A stretch of 64,000 nt of DNA. It comes from Glaciibacter superstes DSM 21135. GTDB taxonomy: Bacteria; Actinomycetota; Actinomycetes; Actinomycetales; Microbacteriaceae. The notes under the pieces were generated by a model. It saw only the letters and a list, made by a program, of their open reading frames with translations, made no database searches and was not told the DNA's origin. Numbering within the stretch: position 1 is the stretch's first letter; every line of letters begins with the position of its first letter. Made by a program: the position numbers and the translations under genes. The stretch is taken from assembly GCF_000421145.1 (NCBI RefSeq), contig NZ_ATWH01000005.1, positions 248,001 to 312,000 on the forward strand, given 5' to 3'. This document shows positions 35,281-42,411 of the stretch, one piece after another.

Positions 35281-36155
35281 GAGACGAAGATACCCTGTGC
35301 ATTCGCGGCATCGAGTGCCTCGCGCCAGTCGCGCATCGGCGTCAGGCCGGCCGCGGCCCAGGCATCGTGCCCGAGCACGGAGTACGACGGGCGCGGTGCC
35401 GGCCGCACGAACGCCGAACTGTCGGTGGGGGTGATCCGCTCAGGGTCGAGCCCCTGCGTGACCAGCACCGCGCGGGCGAACTCGAGCCAGGTCGCTTGCC
35501 CTGAGTTGGTGCCGTGGTAGATGCCGGCTGGAGCGTCTGAGTCGACGAGGCGCACGAGCTGCTCGGCGAGGTCGTGGGTCCAGGTTGGCTGACCCAGCTG
35601 GTCGTCGACGACGCCCCAGGTGTCTTTCGACGCGGCCAGTTTCAGCATGGTCTTCGCGAAGTTCGGTCCGTGCTCGCCGTAGAGCCACGCGGCGCGCACG
35701 ACGAAGGTGCCGCTCGGGTGGGCGGCGATCGCCAGCTTCTCGCCCTCGGCCTTGGTGCGTCCGTAGGCGGAGATCGGGTCGTACGGCTCGCCCTCCGCAT
35801 AGGGCGTCGTGGCTGAGCCGTTGAAGACGTAGTCGGTCGAGACCTGCACCAGCTTGGCGCCGGCGCCGGATGCTGCGGCAGCGAGATTCTGCGCGCCGAT
35901 CGCGTTCACGGCATACGCCTCGTCTTCGTGGGATTCGGCATCGTCGACTTTGGTGTACGCGGCCGCGTTGATCACCACGTCGTGCCCGGCAACGGCATCC
36001 TGAACCGCCTTGGCGTTCGTGATGTCGAGGTCGGCACGGGCGAGGGCGGTCACGGAATTGGAGGTCACGGAACTGGCGGTCGCCGAGCGGTCGGCGAGTA
36101 CAGCCTGCAGATCGTGGCCGAGCATTCCGGATGCTCCGGTGATCAGATACTTCAT
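35277..36155 (-). CDS. rmlD: dTDP-4-dehydrorhamnose reductase
   Basis: 292 residues from ATG 36155 (AGGGGAA upstream). SDR fold: ITGASGMLGHDL near 4-15, NAAAYTKVDDAESHE near 67-81, STDYVFNG near 104, catalytic YGRTK near 127-131, C-terminal PRPSYSVL. Last step to dTDP-L-rhamnose using NAD(P)H. A short gap separates it from the VapBC-like pair upstream. The rml genes are split in three pieces (rmlD, rmlB, rmlC-rmlA) by toxin and other modules. Confidence 0.93.
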   Translation of the reverse strand: MKYLITGASGMLGHDLQAVLADRSATASSVTSNSVTALARADLDITNAKAVQDAVAGHDVVINAAAYTKVDDAESHEDEAYAVNAIGAQNLAAAASGAGAKLVQVSTDYVFNGSATTPYAEGEPYDPISAYGRTKAEGEKLAIAAHPSGTFVVRAAWLYGEHGPNFAKTMLKLAASKDTWGVVDDQLGQPTWTHDLAEQLVRLVDSDAPAGIYHGTNSGQATWLEFARAVLVTQGLDPERITPTDSSAFVRPAPRPSYSVLGHDAWAAAGLTPMRDWREALDAANAQGIFVS

Positions 36156-36209
36156 GTATTCCCCTACACGGTGCTGGTTCGAACGGTGCCCGGTTCGAAC
36201 CATGCTGGT

Positions 36210-36611
36210 TCAGACGGTGATGATTTCCGGACCACCTAAGTCTGACAGAACCTCGAAGTCTGCATCCTGAGTGACAACCGGGAGCGAGTGGGCGAGTGCA
36301 ATAGATGCGATCCACAGGTCGTTGACATTTGCCTTCCGTCCGGCTTCACTCACCGCCTGTCGCAGCCGGCCCCAATGGGCGGCAGCTGCTGTGTCGGCGG
36401 GAAGCGTCACGACGCCGGCAAGAGACTCGATCGTGGCAAGTCGTATCGCGCGAGTCTCTCGCGATTGTGCGGCGTGAACGCCTGCGTACAGTTCGCCGTG
36501 GGTGATAGAGGACACGAACTGCTCCAAGGGAAGCTTCGATTCATCGAAGGGCCTGCCTTGCTCTAGAGCGATGAACACACTGGTGTCGAGCAGACCTCGG
36601 GGCACGCTCAC
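36210..36611 (-). CDS. PIN-domain ribonuclease toxin (VapC-like)
   Basis: 133 residues, GTG overlapping the antitoxin stop by 4 bp. Acidic PIN residues are in place: D9 in LLDTSVF, E40 in HGELYAG, D98 in NDLWIAS and D116/D118 in TQDADF. A Mg-dependent RNA cleavage toxin, often cutting tRNA. Co-encoded with the Phd/YefM-type antitoxin just upstream. Confidence 0.9.
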   Translation of the reverse strand: MSVPRGLLDTSVFIALEQGRPFDESKLPLEQFVSSITHGELYAGVHAAQSRETRAIRLATIESLAGVVTLPADTAAAAHWGRLRQAVSEAGRKANVNDLWIASIALAHSLPVVTQDADFEVLSDLGGPEIITV

Positions 36612-36859
36612 TGAATGGGTCCGAGGTCGTCGGTCGTGTCATCCCAGAGGTCGTGCGGATGCGGTTCCATGTCGGGCTTGCCCGGGCCGAGAGCCAGGAA
36701 CTCTTCTTTGGTTATGAAAGCCCTCTTCTTGGCTCGAACCGGAACGAGCGTCGCCACCGGCACGCCGTTCGACGTGATCGTCACCTCTTCGCCGTTGCGG
36801 GCGCGCTCGATGACATCCGCGGTGTGATTGCGGAGTTCGCGTACCGGTACCAGGCTCAT
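36608..36859 (-). CDS. Phd/YefM-type antitoxin (VapB-like)
   Basis: 83 residues from ATG 36859 (AGGGAC upstream). MSLVPVRELRNHTADVIERARNGEEVTITSNGVPVATLVP is the Phd/YefM N-terminal DNA-binding fold; the C-terminal part (from about 45) is acidic and would wrap the toxin. It should neutralise the PIN toxin and repress its own promoter. Confidence 0.88.
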   Translation of the reverse strand: MSLVPVRELRNHTADVIERARNGEEVTITSNGVPVATLVPVRAKKRAFITKEEFLALGPGKPDMEPHPHDLWDDTTDDLGPIQ

Positions 36860-36947
36860 GTCCCTAGTGTAGCCGTTCGTAGCACGCCGTAGCAATCAAC
36901 CAACGTCGCAGCAGAACGCTCTCGCGGGGTTGTGTTGCTCGAGCCGA

Positions 36948-37053
36948 TTTCGAGACGCTCGCTCGCGCTCGCTCCTCAATCAGCGAGTGGGGGTGCTCCG
37001 CATCAACTCGCCGGTTGAGGAAACGGCTGAGGGACGAAGCCGTTGTCTCGAAA
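36948..37053. repeat. Dispersed palindromic element (about 106 bp)
   Basis: TTTCGAGAC (36948-36956) pairs with GTCTCGAAA (37045-37053); inside, TCCTCAATC pairs with GGTTGAGGA. The arms hold CGCTCGCTC repeats. Shorter relatives are at 46661-46722 and 34001-34040. It lies between two toxin modules and contains no gene. Confidence 0.6.
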
Positions 37054-37103
37054 CTCCCACGGGTCAGTTCCCGCTCTTCGAGATTCCTTCGCCTGCAGCT
37101 AGA

Positions 37104-37120
37104 ATATAGACACTGTATAT
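37104..37120. promoter_or_regulatory. ATATA...TATAT palindrome before the XRE-nucleotidyltransferase gene
   Basis: ATATAGACACTGTATAT is an AT-rich imperfect palindrome (5-bp arms) that also supplies -10-like sequences, 16 nt upstream of the ATG. The fused XRE domain of the encoded protein is its likely binder. Confidence 0.5.
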
Positions 37121-37136
37121 AGGCGGGAGTCACTCG

Positions 37137-37607
37137 ATGTCACCAGCACCAGCACGAGCCGCGAAACTCATCCGCGCAGCCCGCGGCGACGTCGGAATGA
37201 CGCAATCGGCGCTCGCTGCAGCGTCCGGCATTCACCAGCCGACGCTTGCCGCCTATGAAACCGGTCGACGCACGCCCTCGCCCGACACTCTGCGCAAGAT
37301 TCTCGGTGCCGCCCACACCAGGCCCTCGATCGCGCTCTTTGTTTACGCTGACGACATTGTCGCCGCTGCAGCGGTTCACGGCATCGAGGATGTTCGAGTT
37401 TTCGGATCAACGCTGACCGGCGCTGACACCCCGGCCAGTGATATCGACCTGTTGGTCAGAACCCTTCCCAATGTCTCGCTGTTCGACCTGAGCGCGTTTG
37501 CCCTGGAAATCGAAGCGCTCACCGGCTTCAATGTCGACATCATCACGGAGAGGCAAGCAGAGAACCCGCGTTTCAGCCATGTTCTCGCCGAGGCGGTGCC
37601 CGTGTGA
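37137..37607 (+). CDS. XRE-HTH fused to minimal nucleotidyltransferase (MntA-like antitoxin)
   Basis: 156 residues, ATG with GGGAG 7 nt upstream. Residues 5-60 are a Cro/C1 HTH (MTQSALAAASGIHQPTLAAYETGRR). Residues 80-150 are a nucleotidyltransferase with an exact GSX10DXD site (G90-S91, D102, D104). The stop overlaps the HEPN gene by GTGA. By analogy with MntA/HepT it would AMPylate the HEPN toxin; the fused HTH would add autoregulation. Typical MntA lacks such an HTH. Confidence 0.85.
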   Translation: MSPAPARAAKLIRAARGDVGMTQSALAAASGIHQPTLAAYETGRRTPSPDTLRKILGAAHTRPSIALFVYADDIVAAAAVHGIEDVRVFGSTLTGADTPASDIDLLVRTLPNVSLFDLSAFALEIEALTGFNVDIITERQAENPRFSHVLAEAVPV

Positions 37608-38017
37608 ACGACCAGTCGCGCTCCCCGCGGGAGCGCTTCGCCCCCAGGCCTCGAAAAACCGGCGCGGCCGGCCCGTCTACAAAGGTAATGGATCGGCTTC
37701 CAGCGGTCCGCGACGAGTTGGAACACATCCTGGTGAGTCTCGATCAGATCGCGAACCGCGGTGAAGCTGCGTTCCTCGACCCGGAGGACGAAATCCTCTA
37801 TCTCGCCGGCTCTCATCTCATCGTGAACTTTGACGATCTCGCACAGAATCGGCTTCCTCAAGAGCTGCGGAATTCGCATCCAGAAATTCCCTGGAAGCGG
37901 ATAACGCGAACACGCAACATCCTCGCTCACGACTATCTCGCCGCAGATCGCGAGATCGTGTGGGTCGCCGTCTCGAAGGAACTCCCCGAACTCGTGAGGC
38001 TCCTTCTCGCTACGTAG
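37604..38017 (+). CDS. HEPN-domain (DUF86/HepT-like) ribonuclease toxin
   Basis: 137 residues, GTG start overlapping the partner by 4 bp. The N-terminal 28 residues are basic and Pro-rich. The HEPN helical domain follows, with the RX4HXY site at R104, H109 and Y111 (RNILAHDY) that serves both as RNase active site and AMPylation target in HepT. Partner of the XRE-nucleotidyltransferase. Confidence 0.85.
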   Translation: MNDQSRSPRERFAPRPRKTGAAGPSTKVMDRLPAVRDELEHILVSLDQIANRGEAAFLDPEDEILYLAGSHLIVNFDDLAQNRLPQELRNSHPEIPWKRITRTRNILAHDYLAADREIVWVAVSKELPELVRLLLAT

Positions 38018-38024
38018 CCAGGTG

Positions 38025-38076
38025 CTATGCGTCGAGCGCGGCGCGCGCCTTTAGCGCTCCCACCACTCTCGGTTGG
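38025..38076 (-). pseudogene. Remnant of the rmlB 3' end
   Basis: On the minus strand this segment encodes NREWWE, then after a one-base deletion LKARAALDA and a stop, the exact C-terminus of the intact RmlB encoded at 38620-39609. Nucleotide match to 38618-38670 is about 45 of 52. It is a decayed second copy of the rmlB end, flanking the small membrane-protein gene on the other side. Confidence 0.75.
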
Positions 38077-38186
38077 CTCTGTGCCTATCCAGCAGCTGCC
38101 GGACACCGATAGGTTGAGCAAATCGCGCGTTTCACACGGGCGGGCGCACGTCACCACCGTCACGACATCACCGAATGAGAGCTGAC

Positions 38187-38606
38187 ATGAATCGACCCAC
38201 ATCCGTTACCGCCGCGTTCTGGTTCCTGCTGATAGGGGTGATCATTGACCTCATATTCGCCGCGCTCACTGCCTTGGTCGGCTTCGTGGTCGTCGGAGAC
38301 GGAGACTCCGCACCGATGTTTGCGGCTCAGATCACTGCAGCGATTGTCACCATCGTGCTCAGCGTCATCCTGTTGTTGGTCGCGTTCGCGATGCGGAACG
38401 GCCGCAACTGGGCGCGCATCGTGGTCATCATTCTGTCGGTGCTCGGAGTGTTCTCGGGCATCCTGAGCGTGTTCGGGGCGGATGCAGGATTCAATATTCC
38501 CTTTGCGATCATCGGCATCGCCATCAATATCCTGGTGATTGTGCTGCTGCTCACAAAGTCGGCGCGGGCGTACTTCGCGAATCAGGTACCCGTCCCAACG
38601 ATCTGA
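38187..38606 (+). CDS. Small four-helix membrane protein, unknown function
   Basis: 139 residues from ATG 38187 (GAGAG upstream; ATG 38175 possible). Four hydrophobic segments at about 10-34, 43-68, 76-97 and 104-126, with short polar loops (DGDSAP, AMRNGRNWAR). The pattern resembles small DUF-type actinobacterial membrane proteins. It lies between the intact rmlB and the rmlB remnant, opposite in strand, so it seems to have arrived with the rearrangement. Confidence 0.65.
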   Translation: MNRPTSVTAAFWFLLIGVIIDLIFAALTALVGFVVVGDGDSAPMFAAQITAAIVTIVLSVILLLVAFAMRNGRNWARIVVIILSVLGVFSGILSVFGADAGFNIPFAIIGIAINILVIVLLLTKSARAYFANQVPVPTI

Positions 38607-38619
38607 CGAGCCTTCGGTG

Positions 38620-39609
38620 TTACGCGTCGAGCGCGGCGCGTGCCTTCAGTGGCTCCCACCACTCGCGGTTGTCGCGGTACCACTGCACAACGTCGGCGAG
38701 GCCTTCTTCGAACGGAACCTGCGGCCGGTAGCCCAGCTCGGCCTGGATCTTGGAGATGTCGACCGAGTAGCGCAGGTCGTGGCCAAGGCGGTCGGTGACG
38801 CGGTCGACGTATGACCAGTCCTTGCCGGTGGCGTCGAGCAGCAGCTGGGTGAGCTCCTTGTTGGTCAGCTCGGTGCCGCCGCCGATGTTGTAGATCTCAC
38901 CGGCGCGACCCTCAACCAGCACCATCGCGATGCCACGGGTGTGGTCGTCAACGTGCAGCCAATCGCGGATGTTGTTGCCCTCGCCATAGAGGGGGACGTG
39001 CTTGTCATCGATGAGGTTCGTGACGAACAGCGGGATGACCTTCTCTGGAAAGTGGTACGGGCCATAGTTGTTCGAGCAGCGCGTGATCGACACATTGAGG
39101 CCGTGCGTGCGGTGGTAGCTGCGGGCGAGTAGGTCGCTGCCAGCCTTCGACGCCGAGTAGGGGGAGTTCGGTTCGAGCGGTCGCTCTTCGTCCCACGAGC
39201 CCTCGGCGATGGAGCCGTAGACCTCGTCGGTAGAGACGTGCACAAAACGCTTGAGGTTGTTGCGCAGCGCGGCGTCGAGCAGCTGCTGGGTGCCGAGCAC
39301 GTTGGTCTCAACGAAGATCGAGGCGTCGCGCACCGAGCGGTCGACGTGCGATTCGGCGGCGAAGTGCACGACCGCGTCGACGGTGGGGAAGAGCTGGTCG
39401 AGCAGTGCTCCGTCACGAATGTCGCCCTTGACGAAGGTGTAGCGGGGTGAGTCGGCGACGGATGCGAGATTGGCCAGGTTTCCGGAGTAGGTGAGCGCAT
39501 CAAGAACGACGACCTCTGCTCCCTCGAGCCCTGGATACGCATCCTGCAGCGTGCGTCGAACGAAGTTGGATCCGATGAATCCGGCTCCGCCGGTGACAAG
39601 AATTCTCAT
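38620..39609 (-). CDS. rmlB: dTDP-glucose 4,6-dehydratase
   Basis: 329 residues from ATG 39609 (GAGGAG about 12 nt upstream); the frame is open further but the Rossmann start MRILVTGGAGFIGSNF fixes the N-terminus. STDEVYG near 124, YSASKAGSD near 150 (catalytic Tyr-Lys), NNYGPYHFPEK near 180, LPLYGEG-like HVPLYGEGNNIRDWLHVDDH near 203-222. It makes dTDP-4-keto-6-deoxyglucose, feeding both RmlC/RmlD (rhamnose) and the WecE-type aminotransferase at 45441. Confidence 0.95.
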   Translation of the reverse strand: MRILVTGGAGFIGSNFVRRTLQDAYPGLEGAEVVVLDALTYSGNLANLASVADSPRYTFVKGDIRDGALLDQLFPTVDAVVHFAAESHVDRSVRDASIFVETNVLGTQQLLDAALRNNLKRFVHVSTDEVYGSIAEGSWDEERPLEPNSPYSASKAGSDLLARSYHRTHGLNVSITRCSNNYGPYHFPEKVIPLFVTNLIDDKHVPLYGEGNNIRDWLHVDDHTRGIAMVLVEGRAGEIYNIGGGTELTNKELTQLLLDATGKDWSYVDRVTDRLGHDLRYSVDISKIQAELGYRPQVPFEEGLADVVQWYRDNREWWEPLKARAALDA

Positions 39610-39769
39610 GGGTGGCGATTTCTCCTCGTGAGTGGTGCGGCTCAGTGCCTCGGCCATCCCCGATTCTAACGGTGCCGACCCTGCACGCTCCCTGATCACA
39701 CTCTGCTGGCCCAGCGAAACCAAGGCGGGTTGCTTCGAGCGCGTTGTACGCGCGGCCTCTTCCTGAGCG

Positions 39770-40819
39770 TCAGGGAAGTCTTGACCAGGTGGCCCCTCGC
39801 CCGACGGAGTCGGACTCCACACGACCGGCCACTTTGAGGCTGTCGAGGGCGAGACGGATCGACTGATCGCTGATGCCGGGAAGCGCCGATCTGATATCAG
39901 CGATGCGGAACACCTTCGGAGCGTGATTGAGTACGTAGTCGCGCACGCGATCCTGCTTGTTCCCGTTCGAACGGGCAGCCGATGTCAATGTTGCGAAATC
40001 TTCATAACAACGGCGGACGAGTCCAACGAAGTAGCGTAACCAGGGCCACGGGTCATGCACCCCCTGGTGCCAACCGTCGGTCGACGAGAGCAACGCCGCG
40101 TAGTACGCATCCGAAGAAGAGGCGATCAGCGTCTCCAACGACACGTAACGGGTGACGTCGTAGCCGGCATCTTGCAGGAGAGCGTTCGTCAATGCCCGCG
40201 TGATCCTCCCATTTCCGTCGATAAAAGGATGGATCGTCAGCAAATCCAAGGCGAAGAGGCCGACAAGAATGACCGGGTGGTGTCGACCAGACTGCTGGGC
40301 GAGTAGGTAGCGAGCAATGAGTTCCTCCCCGTGGTGGGGAGACTGTCCCGCTGATACTGGCGTGAATCGTTTGACGGCCGTTCCGTCCGGAAGCCGGTCG
40401 ATCACGAGGTTATCCACCTGCTTGAACTCTCCACCGGATGCCTCTGTGTAGGCGAACAGCAGTCGGTGAAGGTGCAGCAGCAATCCAGCATTCAACGGGC
40501 GCCAGGGCTGTTGATAGAGATAATCCAACGCCGCACGGTATCCGGCGAGTTCCTGTTCGCTTCGATTGCGAAGCTGCTCGATACTTCCTGCGAGGATCGC
40601 TGCGGCGCGTGCACGGTCTTCTACGAACACGCCCTCGATCGCGGAGGACGCCTCGATACTCGCCACCCGTGCACGATCAGCAAGAGTCGTGAGCAGGTGT
40701 GGAAGTTTGTCTTGAAACAGCGCCTCACTTCCGCGGCCCGTGTCGATGACCCGCAGATCGCTGACGATGGTGAAGGGCACCAGCCCGACGAGTGAATCGA
40801 CATCAGCGAACGAACGCAT
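39770..40819 (-). CDS. Class II Fic domain protein with C-terminal winged helix
   Basis: 349 residues from ATG 40819 (GGAG 6 nt upstream); the frame extends far upstream but crosses the divergent GtrA gene. Inhibitory helix motif S58-x3-E62-G63 (SSAIEG) marks class II autoinhibited Fic. The Fic active site HPFIDGNGRITR is at 197-208. The last 60 residues (VRDYVLNHAPKVFRIADI to SLKVAGRV) look like a winged-helix DNA-binding domain. It would AMPylate a protein target. The AT-rich inverted repeat upstream is a possible autoregulatory site. Confidence 0.9.
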   Translation of the reverse strand: MRSFADVDSLVGLVPFTIVSDLRVIDTGRGSEALFQDKLPHLLTTLADRARVASIEASSAIEGVFVEDRARAAAILAGSIEQLRNRSEQELAGYRAALDYLYQQPWRPLNAGLLLHLHRLLFAYTEASGGEFKQVDNLVIDRLPDGTAVKRFTPVSAGQSPHHGEELIARYLLAQQSGRHHPVILVGLFALDLLTIHPFIDGNGRITRALTNALLQDAGYDVTRYVSLETLIASSSDAYYAALLSSTDGWHQGVHDPWPWLRYFVGLVRRCYEDFATLTSAARSNGNKQDRVRDYVLNHAPKVFRIADIRSALPGISDQSIRLALDSLKVAGRVESDSVGRGATWSRLP

Positions 40820-40837
40820 CGTGTCTCCAATTAATGG

Positions 40838-40877
40838 CATAAACATACTAATTTCAGAACAAAATAGCATGTTTATG
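40838..40877. promoter_or_regulatory. Inverted repeat in the fic promoter
   Basis: CATAAACAT (40838-40846) and ATGTTTATG (40869-40877) are exact reverse complements separated by 22 nt in a strikingly AT-rich patch, followed by another TGTTTAT. It lies 19-58 bp upstream of the fic start and may be bound by the winged helix of the Fic protein. Confidence 0.55.
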
Positions 40878-40981
40878 GTGTTTATTGGATGACGGCACTC
40901 ACGATGTGTCGCAAGACGCTGGCCGATCGCGTCAGCGTGTGACCCAGACGTCGAGATCACCTGATCGCTAGAGTGATGCCC

Positions 40982-41572
40982 GTGGACAACGCCGGCGACG
41001 CCCAGGACGCGGCGCCGGGAATCCTCCTCCGCCTGATCAGGGACCAGCGCATCGCGTTCCTCCTCGTCGGGGCCGCCAACACCGGCGTTGGGTTCCTTCT
41101 CTTCATCGCCTTCGACCTGACCATCGGCACCTGGCTCGACGCCGCCGTCAACCCGGTCGTGGGCTCGCTCGCCGTTCTGGCCTGCGCCCACGTGCTCGGC
41201 GTGCTCTTCGCCTTCGTGATGTACCGCGCCTTCGTGTTCAAAGTGCGCGGCCACGTGCTACGCGACCTGGCCAGGTTCGAGAGCGTCTACCTGGTCTCGA
41301 TCATCATCAACGCGATCATCCTGCCGATCCTGGTCAGCTTCGGCTGGAACCGCATCCTCGCCCAGTTCTCCATCCTGATCGTGACCACCCTGATCAGCTA
41401 CTTCGGTCACCGCAGCTTCTCTTTTCGGCGCACCCCGGCCGAGAGTGAGCCCGGGCCGGAAGACCTCATGCTCGACCCCGGAGCTGCCGCTGCGGCACTC
41501 GAGAACCACGAACACGACCCGAACCATGAACACGACGATGGCCGCCCGCCTCAGAAACCCGGAGACACCTGA
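40982..41572 (+). CDS. GtrA family membrane protein
   Basis: 196 residues from GTG 40982; TAGAGT (40969-40974) is exactly 7 nt upstream, indicating a leaderless start (ATG 40976 is inside that spacer). Four hydrophobic segments (about 24-45, 58-78, 95-115, 120-140) and GtrA marks LLVGAANTGVGFLLFIAF and FGHRSFSF. A His/Asp-rich tail (HEHDPNHEHDD) follows. The stop overlaps the next glycosyltransferase start (TGATG). Probably handles lipid-linked sugar with that enzyme. Confidence 0.85.
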   Translation: MDNAGDAQDAAPGILLRLIRDQRIAFLLVGAANTGVGFLLFIAFDLTIGTWLDAAVNPVVGSLAVLACAHVLGVLFAFVMYRAFVFKVRGHVLRDLARFESVYLVSIIINAIILPILVSFGWNRILAQFSILIVTTLISYFGHRSFSFRRTPAESEPGPEDLMLDPGAAAAALENHEHDPNHEHDDGRPPQKPGDT

Positions 41573-42411
41573 TGCCCCGCCTCTCCGTCGTCATCCCGGC
41601 CTTCAACAACGAAGACTTCATCGAAGACGCGGTGCGATCCGTGCTCAGCCAGCACGATGCCGACTTCGAGCTGATCGTCGCCGACCACAGCTCAACCGAC
41701 AGCACCTGGTCGCTGCTGCACACCTTCGCCGACGACCCGCGGGTCACTCTCCTCACCACGCCGAGCGGCGGGGGAGCGCCCGCGAACTGGCGCCGGGTCT
41801 CCGAAGCCGCGACCGGCGAATATCTGAAACTGCTCCCGGGCGATGACCTCCTCTACCCGGGCGCGCTCGCCGCACATATCGCTGCCCTCGACGCCAACCC
41901 AGGGGTTGTGCTCGTCTCCTCCCCGCGCGACATCATCGACGCTCGCGGCGGCGTCACCATCCGGAAGCGCGGCCTGCAGGGTGTCAAACGCACTCGCCAG
42001 CCCGGTGTCGACGTCGTGCGCACCACCATCCGTCGCGGCACCAACGTCTTCGGCGAACCCGGATGCGTCACCATGCGGCGGGAGACGCTCGAGGCGGCCG
42101 GCGGCTGGGACGGCCAGTTCCCCTACCTCATCGACCAGACCAGCTACTCCCGCGTGCTGTTCCGCGGCGACTACCTCCCGGTCGACCACGCCTACGCGGC
42201 CTTCCGGGTCAACTCCGCACAGTGGAGCGTCGCACTCGTGAACGACCAGGCGAGCCAGGCGAAGGCCTACCACCGCTGGTGCCGCGAACAGGCACCGAAC
42301 GACATCAGCGCCGCCGACGTCTGGTGGGGCAACCGCAAGGCAGAGGCGATGGCACTCGCCCGTCGGGGCTATTACCTGGTGAACGGCAAACGGATGCGTG
42401 CAGCCGCGTGA
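41572..42411 (+). CDS. Glycosyltransferase family 2
   Basis: 279 residues, ATG overlapping the GtrA stop. GT-A fold: LSVVIPAFNNEDFIEDAVRS, VADHSSTDST near 36-45, LLPGDDLLYPG (DxD-like) near 88-98, and a C-terminal acceptor region. No membrane segment. It operates with the co-transcribed GtrA and membrane protein genes in surface-glycan assembly; donor unknown. Confidence 0.88.
   Translation: MPRLSVVIPAFNNEDFIEDAVRSVLSQHDADFELIVADHSSTDSTWSLLHTFADDPRVTLLTTPSGGGAPANWRRVSEAATGEYLKLLPGDDLLYPGALAAHIAALDANPGVVLVSSPRDIIDARGGVTIRKRGLQGVKRTRQPGVDVVRTTIRRGTNVFGEPGCVTMRRETLEAAGGWDGQFPYLIDQTSYSRVLFRGDYLPVDHAYAAFRVNSAQWSVALVNDQASQAKAYHRWCREQAPNDISAADVWWGNRKAEAMALARRGYYLVNGKRMRAAA

Noticed and set aside
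39609..39822. Upstream extension of the rmlB frame
   Set aside because: The Rossmann start MRILVTGGAGFIG begins at 39609; the extra 71 codons have no homology-like features and no ribosome-binding site.
40820..41254. 145-codon upstream extension of the fic frame
   Set aside because: It runs antisense through the leaderless GtrA gene and across the AT-rich promoter; GGAG before ATG 40819 fixes the real start.
42063..42407. Upstream extension of the large membrane protein
   Set aside because: It is a shadow of the GT2 gene; GTG 42408 overlaps that gene's stop in the usual GTGA way.
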